DNA of 49,436 bases, taken from CAZCFB01 sp964511535 (GTDB taxonomy: Bacteria > Myxococcota_A > Polyangia > GCA-2747355 > CAZCFB01). Of this stretch, positions 1 to 7,346 are shown one piece after another. Under the pieces are notes generated by a model. The model was not told the origin of the DNA and did no database searches. It saw nothing but the letters and a program-made list of their open reading frames with translations. Each line of letters opens with the position of its first letter. The stretch's first letter is position 1. The DNA is taken from assembly GCA_964511535.1 (NCBI GenBank), contig CAZEFW010000055.1, positions 1 through 49,436 of the forward strand. The letters run 5' to 3'. The translations under genes and the position numbers were made by a program.

Positions 1-46
1 CCCCGATCCCGATCCCGATCCCGACCCCGACCCCGATCCCGATCCC
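1..46. repeat. Degenerate hexanucleotide array (CCCGAT/CCCGAC)
   Basis: About seven tandem copies of the 6-bp word CCCGAT, some reading CCCGAC, run up to the -35 element of the first promoter. The array is cut by the window edge, so its full length is unknown. It resembles the other short-period intergenic arrays in this window in being imperfect and lying directly upstream of a gene, but its period is 6 rather than 7. No coding role is visible. Confidence 0.8.
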
Positions 47-47
47 A

Positions 48-77
48 TTGACAGATCCCCTGCAATTCTGCTAGTAA
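48..77 (+). promoter_or_regulatory. Sigma70-type promoter, perfect -35 with extended -10
   Basis: TTGACA at 48-53 is followed after 18 bp by TAGTAA at 72-77, preceded by TGC, which gives an extended -10. The predicted start is near 84, leaving a leader of about 75 nt before the lipoprotein gene at 161. The assignment rests on motif match and position only. Confidence 0.55.
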
Positions 78-160
78 GCTGTGCGTTTTAAACCGCCTCC
101 TCGCACAAGGGGACATGGCCGTCGCCCCGCGCGTAAGAGCCATGAAGGAGCTTCCCGGCG

Positions 161-1093
161 TTGACCCACCGCTTGCCGTGCATACTGATGATCGCCTGCC
201 TCGGGGCCGGTATCTCGACTTTGCCCGCCTGCAGCGGTCCCACCGGGGCCAAGGCCCAGCGCGACTTCGATCTCTCTCGCACCTACTACCGCATGGGCGC
301 AGACTACCTGCGAAAGCGGCGCCCTCTGGACGCCAAGCGGGAGCTCAAGAAGTCGATCAAGCTGGATCCTCAGCACCGGGATCCGGTGTACATGCTGGGC
401 GTGCTGCTCTTCGTGGAGGCCATGCACAAGCTGAACATCATCGACCGCTCCCAGTGCCTCAAGGGCAATGAAGCAGACGAACAGCGGAAGGTGGCCAACG
501 AGGTATTTCGACGGGCGGAGAAGCAGTTCAAGAAGGCCCGGAAGATGGCAAAGGAGTTCGAGGACAAGCCGGATACCGACAGCACGATCTACCTGGCCAA
601 CATCGCGCTTCACTTCAAGCGCTACAAAGAGGCCATCAAACTAAGCAAGATCGCTATGAAAAACGATGTCCACCCCTCGCGCCATCTGGCGCTGGCGGTG
701 CTCGGCTGGGCCTACTTCAAGCTTGGAAAGCTGGACAAGGCGGCCCGGGAGCTGCGCCAGTCCATGTACGACCGTCCCAAGTTCTGCCTGGGCCGGTACA
801 GGCTGGCCAAGGTGTACTTCGAGCTGAAGCATTATGTCCGGGCCAGCGCGGAGCTGGACAAGATCAAGGATCTGAAGGTGTGCCCGATCCAGGAGATCCC
901 GCATCTCATGGGCCTGACCCAGATGCGCCTGAAGAAGGAGCCGGCACAGGCCAGCAAGCACTTCGACGACTGCGCGAAGCTGAATCCGAACAGCTGCCTG
1001 GCGAAGGAGTGCACGCAACTGGGCAAGAACATTTCCCACTTGACCGGGGGCGGCGGACTTGGGACCGTCGAGGGGACGCCGGAAGGACAATAG
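161..1093 (+). CDS. TPR-repeat lipoprotein (PilF/PilW-like)
   Basis: A 310-residue exported protein. It starts at TTG 161, with the Shine-Dalgarno GAAGGAG at 144-150 about 10 nt upstream. The N-terminus is a lipoprotein signal ending LPAC, so Cys24 is the predicted lipidated residue. The rest is helical with tetratricopeptide-like units (paired Y/A/L patterns such as YYRMGADYL, VLGWAYFKLGKLDKA and RYRLAKVYFELKHYVRA), ending in a short glycine-rich tail. TPR lipoproteins of this size often assist type IV pilus secretin assembly or act as envelope scaffolds. No other pilus gene is nearby, so the specific role is not shown. It is followed by the RodZ-like gene after about 60 bp. Confidence 0.8.
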   Translation: MTHRLPCILMIACLGAGISTLPACSGPTGAKAQRDFDLSRTYYRMGADYLRKRRPLDAKRELKKSIKLDPQHRDPVYMLGVLLFVEAMHKLNIIDRSQCLKGNEADEQRKVANEVFRRAEKQFKKARKMAKEFEDKPDTDSTIYLANIALHFKRYKEAIKLSKIAMKNDVHPSRHLALAVLGWAYFKLGKLDKAARELRQSMYDRPKFCLGRYRLAKVYFELKHYVRASAELDKIKDLKVCPIQEIPHLMGLTQMRLKKEPAQASKHFDDCAKLNPNSCLAKECTQLGKNISHLTGGGGLGTVEGTPEGQ

Positions 1094-1154
1094 TTGACCG
1101 AATCGGGTTCAGGGCCTGCTGGCCACCCCGCCGGGCAATCGAGTATGGTGTTGC

Positions 1155-1250
1155 ATGCGTGACGGGCAGTTGCGTGACGAACAGCAGTTGCGTGACGAAC
1201 AGCAAGTGCGTGACGAAATGCGAGTACGTGATGAAAAGCAGGTGCTTGAA
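1155..1250 (+). repeat. Coding tandem repeat, 18-bp unit
   Basis: About five degenerate copies of an 18-bp unit (core TTGCGTGACGAACAGCAG), the first shortened to 15 bp, encode the charged hexapeptide at the N-terminus of the RodZ-like protein. The same core (CTGCGTGACGAACGCGAGCT) occurs once more at about 1275-1294, inside the helix-turn-helix itself. The array may therefore be a duplication of that segment moved to the gene start. Confidence 0.8.
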
Positions 1251-1721
1251 GACCGGGCGACGTTCGGCCGCTACCTGCGTGACGAACGCGAGCTGAGGCA
1301 GATCCCGCTGGATGAAGTGGCCAGGGCCACGAAGATCCCGCGGAGTTCACTGGATCTGCTGGAGCGCGGGCAGTGGGACGACCTGCCGGCCGAGATCTTC
1401 GTCAGGGGATTCGTGCGGTCCTACGCGAGGTATGTGGGGATCCCCGAGCCAGAGGTGTCGGAGCGCTATGGCGACCTCATCGCGCGCCGGGAGGCGGCCC
1501 TGCGCCGGCAGGATCCTTCCCAGCCGGGCGTCCTGGCGGAGAACCCCGAGGTGGGCGGGCAGCGCAACTTCGGCCTCGCCCTGGTGGTGATCATCATCTT
1601 GATCCTGGTCACCCTCACGCTCTCCCTGTTCTGGCGCAAGGGCGCCGGCGCCACCACCCACTCGCTCAATCAGGCGCCTCCGCCGGCGGAAATCTCCGCG
1701 GCTCCGCACCGCCAAGCCTGA
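1155..1721 (+). CDS. RodZ-like helix-turn-helix membrane protein with N-terminal hexapeptide repeats
   Basis: A 188-residue protein with an HTH_25-type helix-turn-helix (about residues 36-105; LRDERELRQIPLDEVA and then the FVRGFVRSYARYVG signature of cytoskeletal RodZ-like proteins). One transmembrane helix follows near 140-160, then a short Pro/Ala-rich tail. Full RodZ proteins have a longer periplasmic domain, so this is a minimal form. Residues 1-30 are an imperfect six-residue repeat (RDEQQL, RDEQQV, RDEMRV, RDEKQV) encoded by 18-bp DNA repeats. The start is uncertain: ATG 1155, TTG 1170 and 1188, GTG 1206 and ATG 1218 are all in frame and none has a good Shine-Dalgarno. recO begins 5 bp after the stop. 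Confidence 0.75.
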   Translation: MRDGQLRDEQQLRDEQQVRDEMRVRDEKQVLEDRATFGRYLRDERELRQIPLDEVARATKIPRSSLDLLERGQWDDLPAEIFVRGFVRSYARYVGIPEPEVSERYGDLIARREAALRRQDPSQPGVLAENPEVGGQRNFGLALVVIIILILVTLTLSLFWRKGAGATTHSLNQAPPPAEISAAPHRQA

Positions 1722-1726
1722 CCCTC

Positions 1727-2479
1727 TTGCCCCCCCGGGTCGTCACGCGGGCCCTGCTATCCCGGGTCGTGGATTACCGCGAGACAGACCGGATCTGTCA
1801 GCTGCTGAGCGAACAGGCTGGCCCCATCTCTGTCATGGCCCGTGGGGCGCGGCGCAGCCGCAAGCGATTCGGCGGGGCCCTGTCCCTGTTCGTCATCGGC
1901 GAGGCCACCTTCCGCCCCGCGGCCCGGGACGGCGGCCTGGCCACCCTGGAGCGGTACGACTGCCTGGAAGATCTGGCCCCGCGCATCTCCAGCGACGTGG
2001 TGGCGGTGGCCCACGGGAGCTACATCATCGAGCTGGCCCGGGAGCTGTGGCCCGAGGGCCAGCCGGATGCCGAGCTCTTCGCGCTGGTGTGCGAGGCCTT
2101 GCGAGCCCTGAGCGCCGGCCCCCCGAGCCCCGGGCTGCTCAGGGCCTACGAACTGCAGCTGCTGGCGGCGGTGGGTCTGGCACCGTCCCTGGACCGGTGC
2201 GTGGCCTGCGGCCGGTCTCCCGATGCCACCGAGCCGGTGAGCTTCAACGTGCCCCGGGGGGGGCTGGTCTGCGGCCGCTGCCCGGGGCAGGGCGGGGGGC
2301 TGGCCCCATCCATCCTGCGCCTGCTGCTCACCCTGTCCCGGACGCCGCTGCGAGAGGCCCGCGCCCGGCAGGCGACTCCCGAGGCGGCCCGTGGGGCCCG
2401 CGAGACCATGGTGGCGCTGGTGCACCATCACCTGGGAAAACCACTGAAGAGCTTGCAGTTCATCCTCGAATTGAGGTAA
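1727..2479 (+). CDS. recO: DNA repair protein RecO
   Basis: RecO helps load RecA with RecF and RecR, and anneals strands coated with SSB, in recombinational repair. The protein is 250 residues, normal for the family, if translation begins at TTG 1727, 5 nt after the stop of the upstream gene. The open frame continues upstream to 1373, but that part overlaps the RodZ-like gene in another frame and is not RecO-like. The N-terminal OB-fold shows VVDYRETDRICQLLSEQAGPISVM and the ARGARRSRKRFGG segment. A zinc finger follows with CVACG and CGRCP cysteine pairs, and the usual helical C-terminus ends at KPLKSLQFILEL. Translational coupling with the upstream gene is likely. Confidence 0.9.
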   Translation: MPPRVVTRALLSRVVDYRETDRICQLLSEQAGPISVMARGARRSRKRFGGALSLFVIGEATFRPAARDGGLATLERYDCLEDLAPRISSDVVAVAHGSYIIELARELWPEGQPDAELFALVCEALRALSAGPPSPGLLRAYELQLLAAVGLAPSLDRCVACGRSPDATEPVSFNVPRGGLVCGRCPGQGGGLAPSILRLLLTLSRTPLREARARQATPEAARGARETMVALVHHHLGKPLKSLQFILELR

Positions 2480-2501
2480 TGGGGCCGGGTGGCAGACCCG
2501 G

Positions 2502-2529
2502 TTGACACTCGATATAGATGGGATATATA
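2502..2529 (+). promoter_or_regulatory. Near-consensus sigma70 promoter
   Basis: TTGACA at 2502-2507 and TATATA at 2524-2529 are separated by 16 bp. The -10 overlaps the upstream in-frame ATG at 2518, so that ATG cannot lie on the transcript made from this promoter. This favours GTG 2560 as the start of the following gene. Confidence 0.65.
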
Positions 2530-2559
2530 TCACTCGCCCCGGACCTGGAGGGAGATCCG

Positions 2560-2817
2560 GTGAAGCTGTTCGCTCTCATCGGCGCCCTGCTCCTGGCCGG
2601 CGGCGTATACGTATTGATTGACGGCGGAATCCGTCTGAACCAGTGCATCTCCGCAGGAGTTTTTGATACCCGGATCTGGGCCAGTGAGTTCTGGTTGATA
2701 TCACCGACCAACCCGGACCTCGGCCTCTCCCAGAACGCACACTGGCTGCTCAGGATCAGCGGAGGCGTGCTCGCCCTGGCCTTCGGGGCGCGGCTCCTGC
2801 GCTGGACCACGAGCTGA
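2560..2817 (+). CDS. Small two-helix membrane protein, unknown function
   Basis: An 85-residue protein of unknown family. GTG 2560 is preferred over ATG 2518 because GGAGGGAG (2547-2554) lies 5 nt before the GTG, and because ATG 2518 falls inside the promoter. A first transmembrane helix (KLFALIGALLLAGGVYVLI) lies at residues 2-20. A short exported or loop region with one Cys follows, then a second helix (LLRISGGVLALAFGARLL) near the C-terminus. It has its own promoter and lies between recO and the dikinase gene. I do not recognise a homologue. Confidence 0.6.
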   Translation: MKLFALIGALLLAGGVYVLIDGGIRLNQCISAGVFDTRIWASEFWLISPTNPDLGLSQNAHWLLRISGGVLALAFGARLLRWTTS

Positions 2818-2912
2818 CCGGCAAGGATAAAGCGAAGAATCACAACCGTTTCTAGAAGACTAAAGCGGTACTGCATCGCCGCATGGGCGGCGACATCCAA
2901 TCGGAGGAAAGC

Positions 2913-5627
2913 ATGAGCGACAAGAACGTCTACTACTTCGGCGCCGGCGAGACTGACGGCAGCACGGACATGAAGAACCTGCTGGGCGGCAAGGGCGCCA
3001 ACCTTTGCGAGATGGCCGGCATGGGCATCCCTGTCCCCGCGGGCTTCGCCATTACCACCGACGTGTGCACCCATTACATGCACAACAACGGCTACCCCGA
3101 GGGGCTGGAGGCCGAGGTGGACGCGGCCATGACCAAGGTCGAGGGCGTCATGGGCGCCAAGTTCGGCGACCTGGACAACCCCCTGCTGATCTCCGTGCGC
3201 TCCGGCGCCCGCATGTCCATGCCGGGCATGATGGAGACCGTGCTCAACGTGGGCCTCACCACCAAGACCATCCCGGGGCTCATCGCCAAGACCGACAACC
3301 CCCGCTTCGTCTACGACGCCTACCGCCGCCTGATCATGATGTACTCCGACGTGGTGATGGAGAAGGCCGGCGACATCGAGCCCGAGGAGGGCCAGGGCAT
3401 CCGCCAGCAGCTCGACCGCATGCTCGAGTCGGTGAAGCACGAGAACAACTACGCTTCCGACGCTGACCTGACCGAGGACGACCTCAAGGCGCTGGTGGAG
3501 AAGTTCAAGCTGAAGGTCAAGGAGGTGCTGGGCCAGGACTTCCCGGACGACCCGAAGGAGCAGCTGTGGGGCGGCATCGGCGCCGTGTTCGGCTCCTGGA
3601 ACGGCAAGCGCGCGGTCTCCTACCGCCGCATCGAGAACATCCCCGACGAGTGGGGCACCGCCGTCAACGTGCAGGCCATGGTGTTCGGCAACATGGGCGA
3701 CACCTCGGCCACGGGCGTGGCGTTCACCCGTAACCCCGCCACCGGCGACAACAAGTTCTACGGTGAGTGGCTGCCCAACGCCCAGGGCGAGGACGTGGTC
3801 GCGGGCATCCGCACCCCGAACCCGCTCAACGAGGCCACCAAGAACGAGCAGAACGAGCACCTGCCCTCGCTGGAGGCATCCAACACCGAGGTGTACAAGG
3901 AGCTGCACGCCATCCGCGACAAGCTGGAGGATCACTTCACTGACATGCAGGACATCGAGTTCACCATCCAGGATGGTCGGCTCTGGATGCTGCAGACGCG
4001 CACCGGCAAGCGCACCGGCACCGCGGCCCTGAACATGGCCATGGACATGCTGGACGAGGGCCTGATCAACGAGGACACCTGCGTCCTGCGCATGGACCCG
4101 AACAAGCTGGACGAGCTGCTGCACCCGTCGGTGGACATCGAGGCCGAGAAGAGCGCCACCCCGCTGGCCAAGGGCCTGCCCGCCGGCCCCGGCGGCGCCT
4201 TCGGCCAGATCGTCTTCACCGCTGAAGACGCGGTGAAGTGGGTCAAGGACGGCAAGCAGGTGCTGCTGGTCCGCGAGGAGACCAACCCCGAGGACGTCGA
4301 GGGTATGCGCGCTGCGGTGGGCATCCTCACCGCCCGCGGCGGCATGACCTCCCACGCGGCCCTGGTGGCTCGCGGCTGGGGCAAGTGCTGCATCGTCGGC
4401 GCCGGCGCCCTGGAGGTGGACACCGTGGCCAAGAAGGTCGTGGTCAACGGCGTGACCTACGAGGAGGGCGCGGTGTTCACCCTCAACGGTACCGAGGGCC
4501 TGGTCTACGACGGCGAGCTGCCCATGCAGGACGCCACCGAGAACCCGCGCTTCCAGGAGCTGATGAAGCTGGCTGACGCGCGCCGCACCATGAAGGTGCG
4601 CACCAACGCCGAGAGCCCGGAAGACGCGGCCAAGGCCATCGAGTTCGGCGCCGAGGGGATCGGCCTGTTCCGCACCGAGCACATGTTCTACGGCGAGGGC
4701 AGCGACGAGGCGCTGTTCATCCTCCGCAAGATGATCATGGCCACCACCGACGAGTCCCGCCAGGCGGCCGTGGAGGAGCTGTTCCCCCACGTCAAGAAGG
4801 CCATGAAGGGCACCCTCGAGGTGATGAACGATCTGCCCGTGACCATCCGCGCGCTGGATCCCCCCCTGCACGAGTTCGTGCCCGTCAACGAGGCGGACCG
4901 CCAGAAGCTGGCCGACGCCCTGGGCATCACCCTCGAGGCGATCAACAAGCGCGCCGACGATCTGCACGAGATCAACCCGATGATGGGGCACCGCGGCGTG
5001 CGCCTGGGCATCACCTGGCCCGAGCTGAGCGACATGCAGTTCCGCGCCATCTTCGAGGCCTCCGCCGAGCTGATCAAGGCCGGCAAGAACCCGCTGCCCG
5101 AGATCATGATCCCGGTGCTCGGCATGGTCACCGAGCTGGACGCCCAGAAGGTGCTGGTCGAGGCCGCCTACAAGGAGGTCTGCGAGGCCCAGGGGCTGGA
5201 CAAGATCAACTACATGTTCGGCACCATGATCGAGATCCCGCGCGCGGCCATGACCGCCGATCTCATCGCCGGCACCGCCGAGTTCTTCTCCTTCGGCACC
5301 AACGACCTGACCCAGATGACCTACGGCTTCAGCCGCGACGACATCGGCGGGTTCGTGCCCAACTACATCGACGACGGCATCATGCCCTGCGATCCGTTCC
5401 AGGTCCTCGACCAGGAGGGCGTGGGTCAGCTGGTGGAGATGGGCATCGAGCGCGGCCGCGCCACCAAGCCGAACCTCAAGGTCGGCATCTGCGGCGAGCA
5501 CGGCGGCGAGCCCAGCTCGGTGGAGTTCTGCCACCGCTCCGGCATGGACTACGTCAGCTGCTCCCCGTTCCGCGTGCCCATCGCCCGCCTGGCGGCGGCC
5601 CACGCGGCGCTCAAGGACGCGAAGTAG
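2913..5627 (+). CDS. ppdK: Pyruvate, phosphate dikinase
   Basis: This cytoplasmic enzyme interconverts pyruvate, ATP and phosphate with phosphoenolpyruvate, AMP and diphosphate, linking glycolysis and gluconeogenesis. The start is ATG 2913, with GGAGGAA at 2903-2909; an upstream in-frame ATG at 2883 lacks such a site. The 904-residue length is normal. The N-terminal ATP-grasp domain includes NLLGGKGANLCEMA and SVRSGARMSMPGMM. The phosphohistidine domain has GGMTSHAALVARGWGKC with His481 as the phosphorylated residue. The C-terminal PEP/pyruvate barrel has FRTEHMFY, TNDLTQMTYGFSRDD and GICGEHGGEP with Cys860 as the catalytic cysteine. The gene stands alone between a small membrane protein and an inverted-repeat element. 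No frame damage is visible. Confidence 0.96.
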   Translation: MSDKNVYYFGAGETDGSTDMKNLLGGKGANLCEMAGMGIPVPAGFAITTDVCTHYMHNNGYPEGLEAEVDAAMTKVEGVMGAKFGDLDNPLLISVRSGARMSMPGMMETVLNVGLTTKTIPGLIAKTDNPRFVYDAYRRLIMMYSDVVMEKAGDIEPEEGQGIRQQLDRMLESVKHENNYASDADLTEDDLKALVEKFKLKVKEVLGQDFPDDPKEQLWGGIGAVFGSWNGKRAVSYRRIENIPDEWGTAVNVQAMVFGNMGDTSATGVAFTRNPATGDNKFYGEWLPNAQGEDVVAGIRTPNPLNEATKNEQNEHLPSLEASNTEVYKELHAIRDKLEDHFTDMQDIEFTIQDGRLWMLQTRTGKRTGTAALNMAMDMLDEGLINEDTCVLRMDPNKLDELLHPSVDIEAEKSATPLAKGLPAGPGGAFGQIVFTAEDAVKWVKDGKQVLLVREETNPEDVEGMRAAVGILTARGGMTSHAALVARGWGKCCIVGAGALEVDTVAKKVVVNGVTYEEGAVFTLNGTEGLVYDGELPMQDATENPRFQELMKLADARRTMKVRTNAESPEDAAKAIEFGAEGIGLFRTEHMFYGEGSDEALFILRKMIMATTDESRQAAVEELFPHVKKAMKGTLEVMNDLPVTIRALDPPLHEFVPVNEADRQKLADALGITLEAINKRADDLHEINPMMGHRGVRLGITWPELSDMQFRAIFEASAELIKAGKNPLPEIMIPVLGMVTELDAQKVLVEAAYKEVCEAQGLDKINYMFGTMIEIPRAAMTADLIAGTAEFFSFGTNDLTQMTYGFSRDDIGGFVPNYIDDGIMPCDPFQVLDQEGVGQLVEMGIERGRATKPNLKVGICGEHGGEPSSVEFCHRSGMDYVSCSPFRVPIARLAAAHAALKDAK

Positions 5628-5642
5628 GGCCGATTTGCGCCC

Positions 5643-5740
5643 CGGGCTTGAGGCTTGAGGATGTGAGGCTTGAGGGCAAAGTGCCCTGTAATGCCAGGGC
5701 TAACCACCCTCGAGTCTCAAGCCTCAAGTCTCAAGTCTCC
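5643..5740. repeat. Inverted pair of 7-bp arrays (CTCAAGT word)
   Basis: The left arm (5643-5676) is built from GGCTTGA units. The right arm (5707-5740) is built from GTCTCAA and GCCTCAA units, the reverse complement of the left. They flank a core of about 30 bp that holds a small hairpin (TGCCCTG... CAGGGC type). The arms could form a long imperfect stem, giving a possible terminator for the dikinase gene. The heptamer periodicity links it to the other intergenic arrays. Confidence 0.7.
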
Positions 5741-5789
5741 CCCACCACTCATCCGACCGTCTTTGCTTGAACGCATCTGCCTTGTCGGG

Positions 5790-5795
5790 TACGTT
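5790..5795 (+). promoter_or_regulatory. Candidate -10 (TACGTT) of a leaderless mRNA
   Basis: TACGTT ends 9 nt before ATG 5805, a spacing that would put the transcription start at or next to the start codon. No Shine-Dalgarno lies between them. This is the weakest member of the group, since it has no TG extension and no -35. Confidence 0.3.
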
Positions 5796-5804
5796 CACCC
5801 CCGC

Positions 5805-7334
5805 ATGCGTACTCGTACCCCAGCGCTACTACTACTCCTGTGCCTGACGGCGGCCGCCTGCGCGTCCGATGATCCGGGCATCTCACCCAACAAGGACCAG
5901 TTCTACTTCCCCACCGGGCTGGTGGTGGCCGCGGCCCCCGGCGACCCTGGCGGCAAGCGGGACCTGCTCTACGTGGCCAACGCCAACGCTGATCTGCTGT
6001 ACAACGGCGGCACGGTGATGGCCCTGGACCTGAGCAAGCTGCCTGCCGATCTGAGCGACGGCAAGGCGGTGCAGGCGGCGGGCCTGGGCTGCAAGGTCAA
6101 CCGGGTGGACAGCTCGAGCTGGGAGTGCCCCGAGAACAAGCTCGTCATGCCGGGCGCCACCATCCGCATCGGCGACTTCCCTGGAGAGCTGCGGGTCACC
6201 CGCGACGGGACAAAGCTCTTCACACCGGTGCGCGGGGACGACTACCTGCTCTACGCGGACATCGCGCCGCTCACCGGCGGCGGCGTGGACCTCAGGTGCG
6301 ACTACAGCACCGACGGCGGCTGCGTCCGCGGGTCCAAGACCGACTGCGCCCAGTGGGATTGCGACGCCGACCACAAGGTGAACTACTCCGACGACATCCT
6401 GCGCAAGCTGCCCGCCGAGCCGTTCGGCATCCAGATCAACGAGCTGGTGGCGGTGCACGTGGACGCGGCGGGCAAGCGGCGCACCTGCCTGGACGGCGTC
6501 TCCACCGTGTCCTGCGAGTGCAAGGACGCGGCGGGCAAGGCGGTGGTGACCTGCGGCGCCTCCAACCCCAAGGCCACGAGCTGCTGCGTGCCAGCGCCGG
6601 GCGAGGACCACATCTACCTGGCGCACCTGTCGGGCGGCGAGGTCTCCCTGTTGACGCTCAAGGGCAACGAGGTGAAGTACCGGGACAGCCGCGCCGGCTT
6701 CTTCACCAGCTCCAGCTCCATCAAGGGCGGCTACGGGCTGGCGCCCAGGGTCCCGGGGGACATCGGCAGCGAGGTCTACGTCAGCAGCCGCGTCGACAGC
6801 ATCCTCGCCTCGTTCCTCGTCAGCAACAACCGCGTGATGGACAGCAGCAGGCTGCTGCTGGGGGCGATCTCGCCGGCCAACGACGTGCGCGGCATCGCCT
6901 TCGCCCCGGGCGGGGAGCAGCTCTTCGTGGTGAACCGGCTGCCGCCGAGCCTGGTCACCCTGGACATGACCCTGGAGAACGGCGCGCCCAAGGCGGAGGC
7001 CCGCCAGCCGGTGGAGGTGTGCCCGGAGCCGTCCCTGGTGCGGCTGGCCGCGGACCCGACGCGTCCCGGCGATGCCAGCGCCTTGCTGGCCTACGTGGTC
7101 TGCTTCGCCTCCAGCCAGATCTACGTGGTCGACACCACTCTGAACCGGGTCGTGGGCCAGATCGCCACGGGCCGCGGGCCCTTCGCGCTCGAGATCGACA
7201 TGAGCCGCAAGCGCGCGTTCGTGGCCAACTTCCTGGAAAACACGGTGGGGGTCATCGACCTGGATCCGGCCCACTCCACTTACCAACACATGGTGCTGCG
7301 CATCGGGCTGGTGTCTCAGCTCGTCAGGCAGTGA
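5805..7334 (+). CDS. YVTN-type beta-propeller lipoprotein
   Basis: A 509-residue exported protein. ATG 5805 gives a clean lipoprotein signal (MRTRTPALLLLLCLTAAAC, Cys19 lipidated); the frame is open further upstream, but that part has no signal peptide. The mature protein is a series of propeller blades, seen in DLLYVANANADLLYNGGTVMAL, GIAFAPGGEQLFVVNRLP and, at the end, VVDTTLNRVVGQIATGRG followed by RAFVANFLENTVGVIDL. These match the 40-residue YVTN repeat. A cysteine-rich insert (about residues 165-275) probably forms disulfides. No catalytic residues are evident; a surface or periplasmic binding role is inferred. A second propeller lipoprotein follows after 12 bp. Confidence 0.75.
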   Translation: MRTRTPALLLLLCLTAAACASDDPGISPNKDQFYFPTGLVVAAAPGDPGGKRDLLYVANANADLLYNGGTVMALDLSKLPADLSDGKAVQAAGLGCKVNRVDSSSWECPENKLVMPGATIRIGDFPGELRVTRDGTKLFTPVRGDDYLLYADIAPLTGGGVDLRCDYSTDGGCVRGSKTDCAQWDCDADHKVNYSDDILRKLPAEPFGIQINELVAVHVDAAGKRRTCLDGVSTVSCECKDAAGKAVVTCGASNPKATSCCVPAPGEDHIYLAHLSGGEVSLLTLKGNEVKYRDSRAGFFTSSSSIKGGYGLAPRVPGDIGSEVYVSSRVDSILASFLVSNNRVMDSSRLLLGAISPANDVRGIAFAPGGEQLFVVNRLPPSLVTLDMTLENGAPKAEARQPVEVCPEPSLVRLAADPTRPGDASALLAYVVCFASSQIYVVDTTLNRVVGQIATGRGPFALEIDMSRKRAFVANFLENTVGVIDLDPAHSTYQHMVLRIGLVSQLVRQ

Positions 7335-7346
7335 GCCGGTGCACCC

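Noticed and set aside
2518..2559. ATG 2518 as start of the small membrane protein
   Set aside because: It lies within the -10 region of a near-consensus promoter; GTG 2560 has a strong Shine-Dalgarno.
2460..5603. 1047-residue minus-strand open frame
   Set aside because: It is antisense to pyruvate phosphate dikinase, has a His/Val/Gly/Leu composition typical of antisense GC-rich frames, and shows no domain or start signal.
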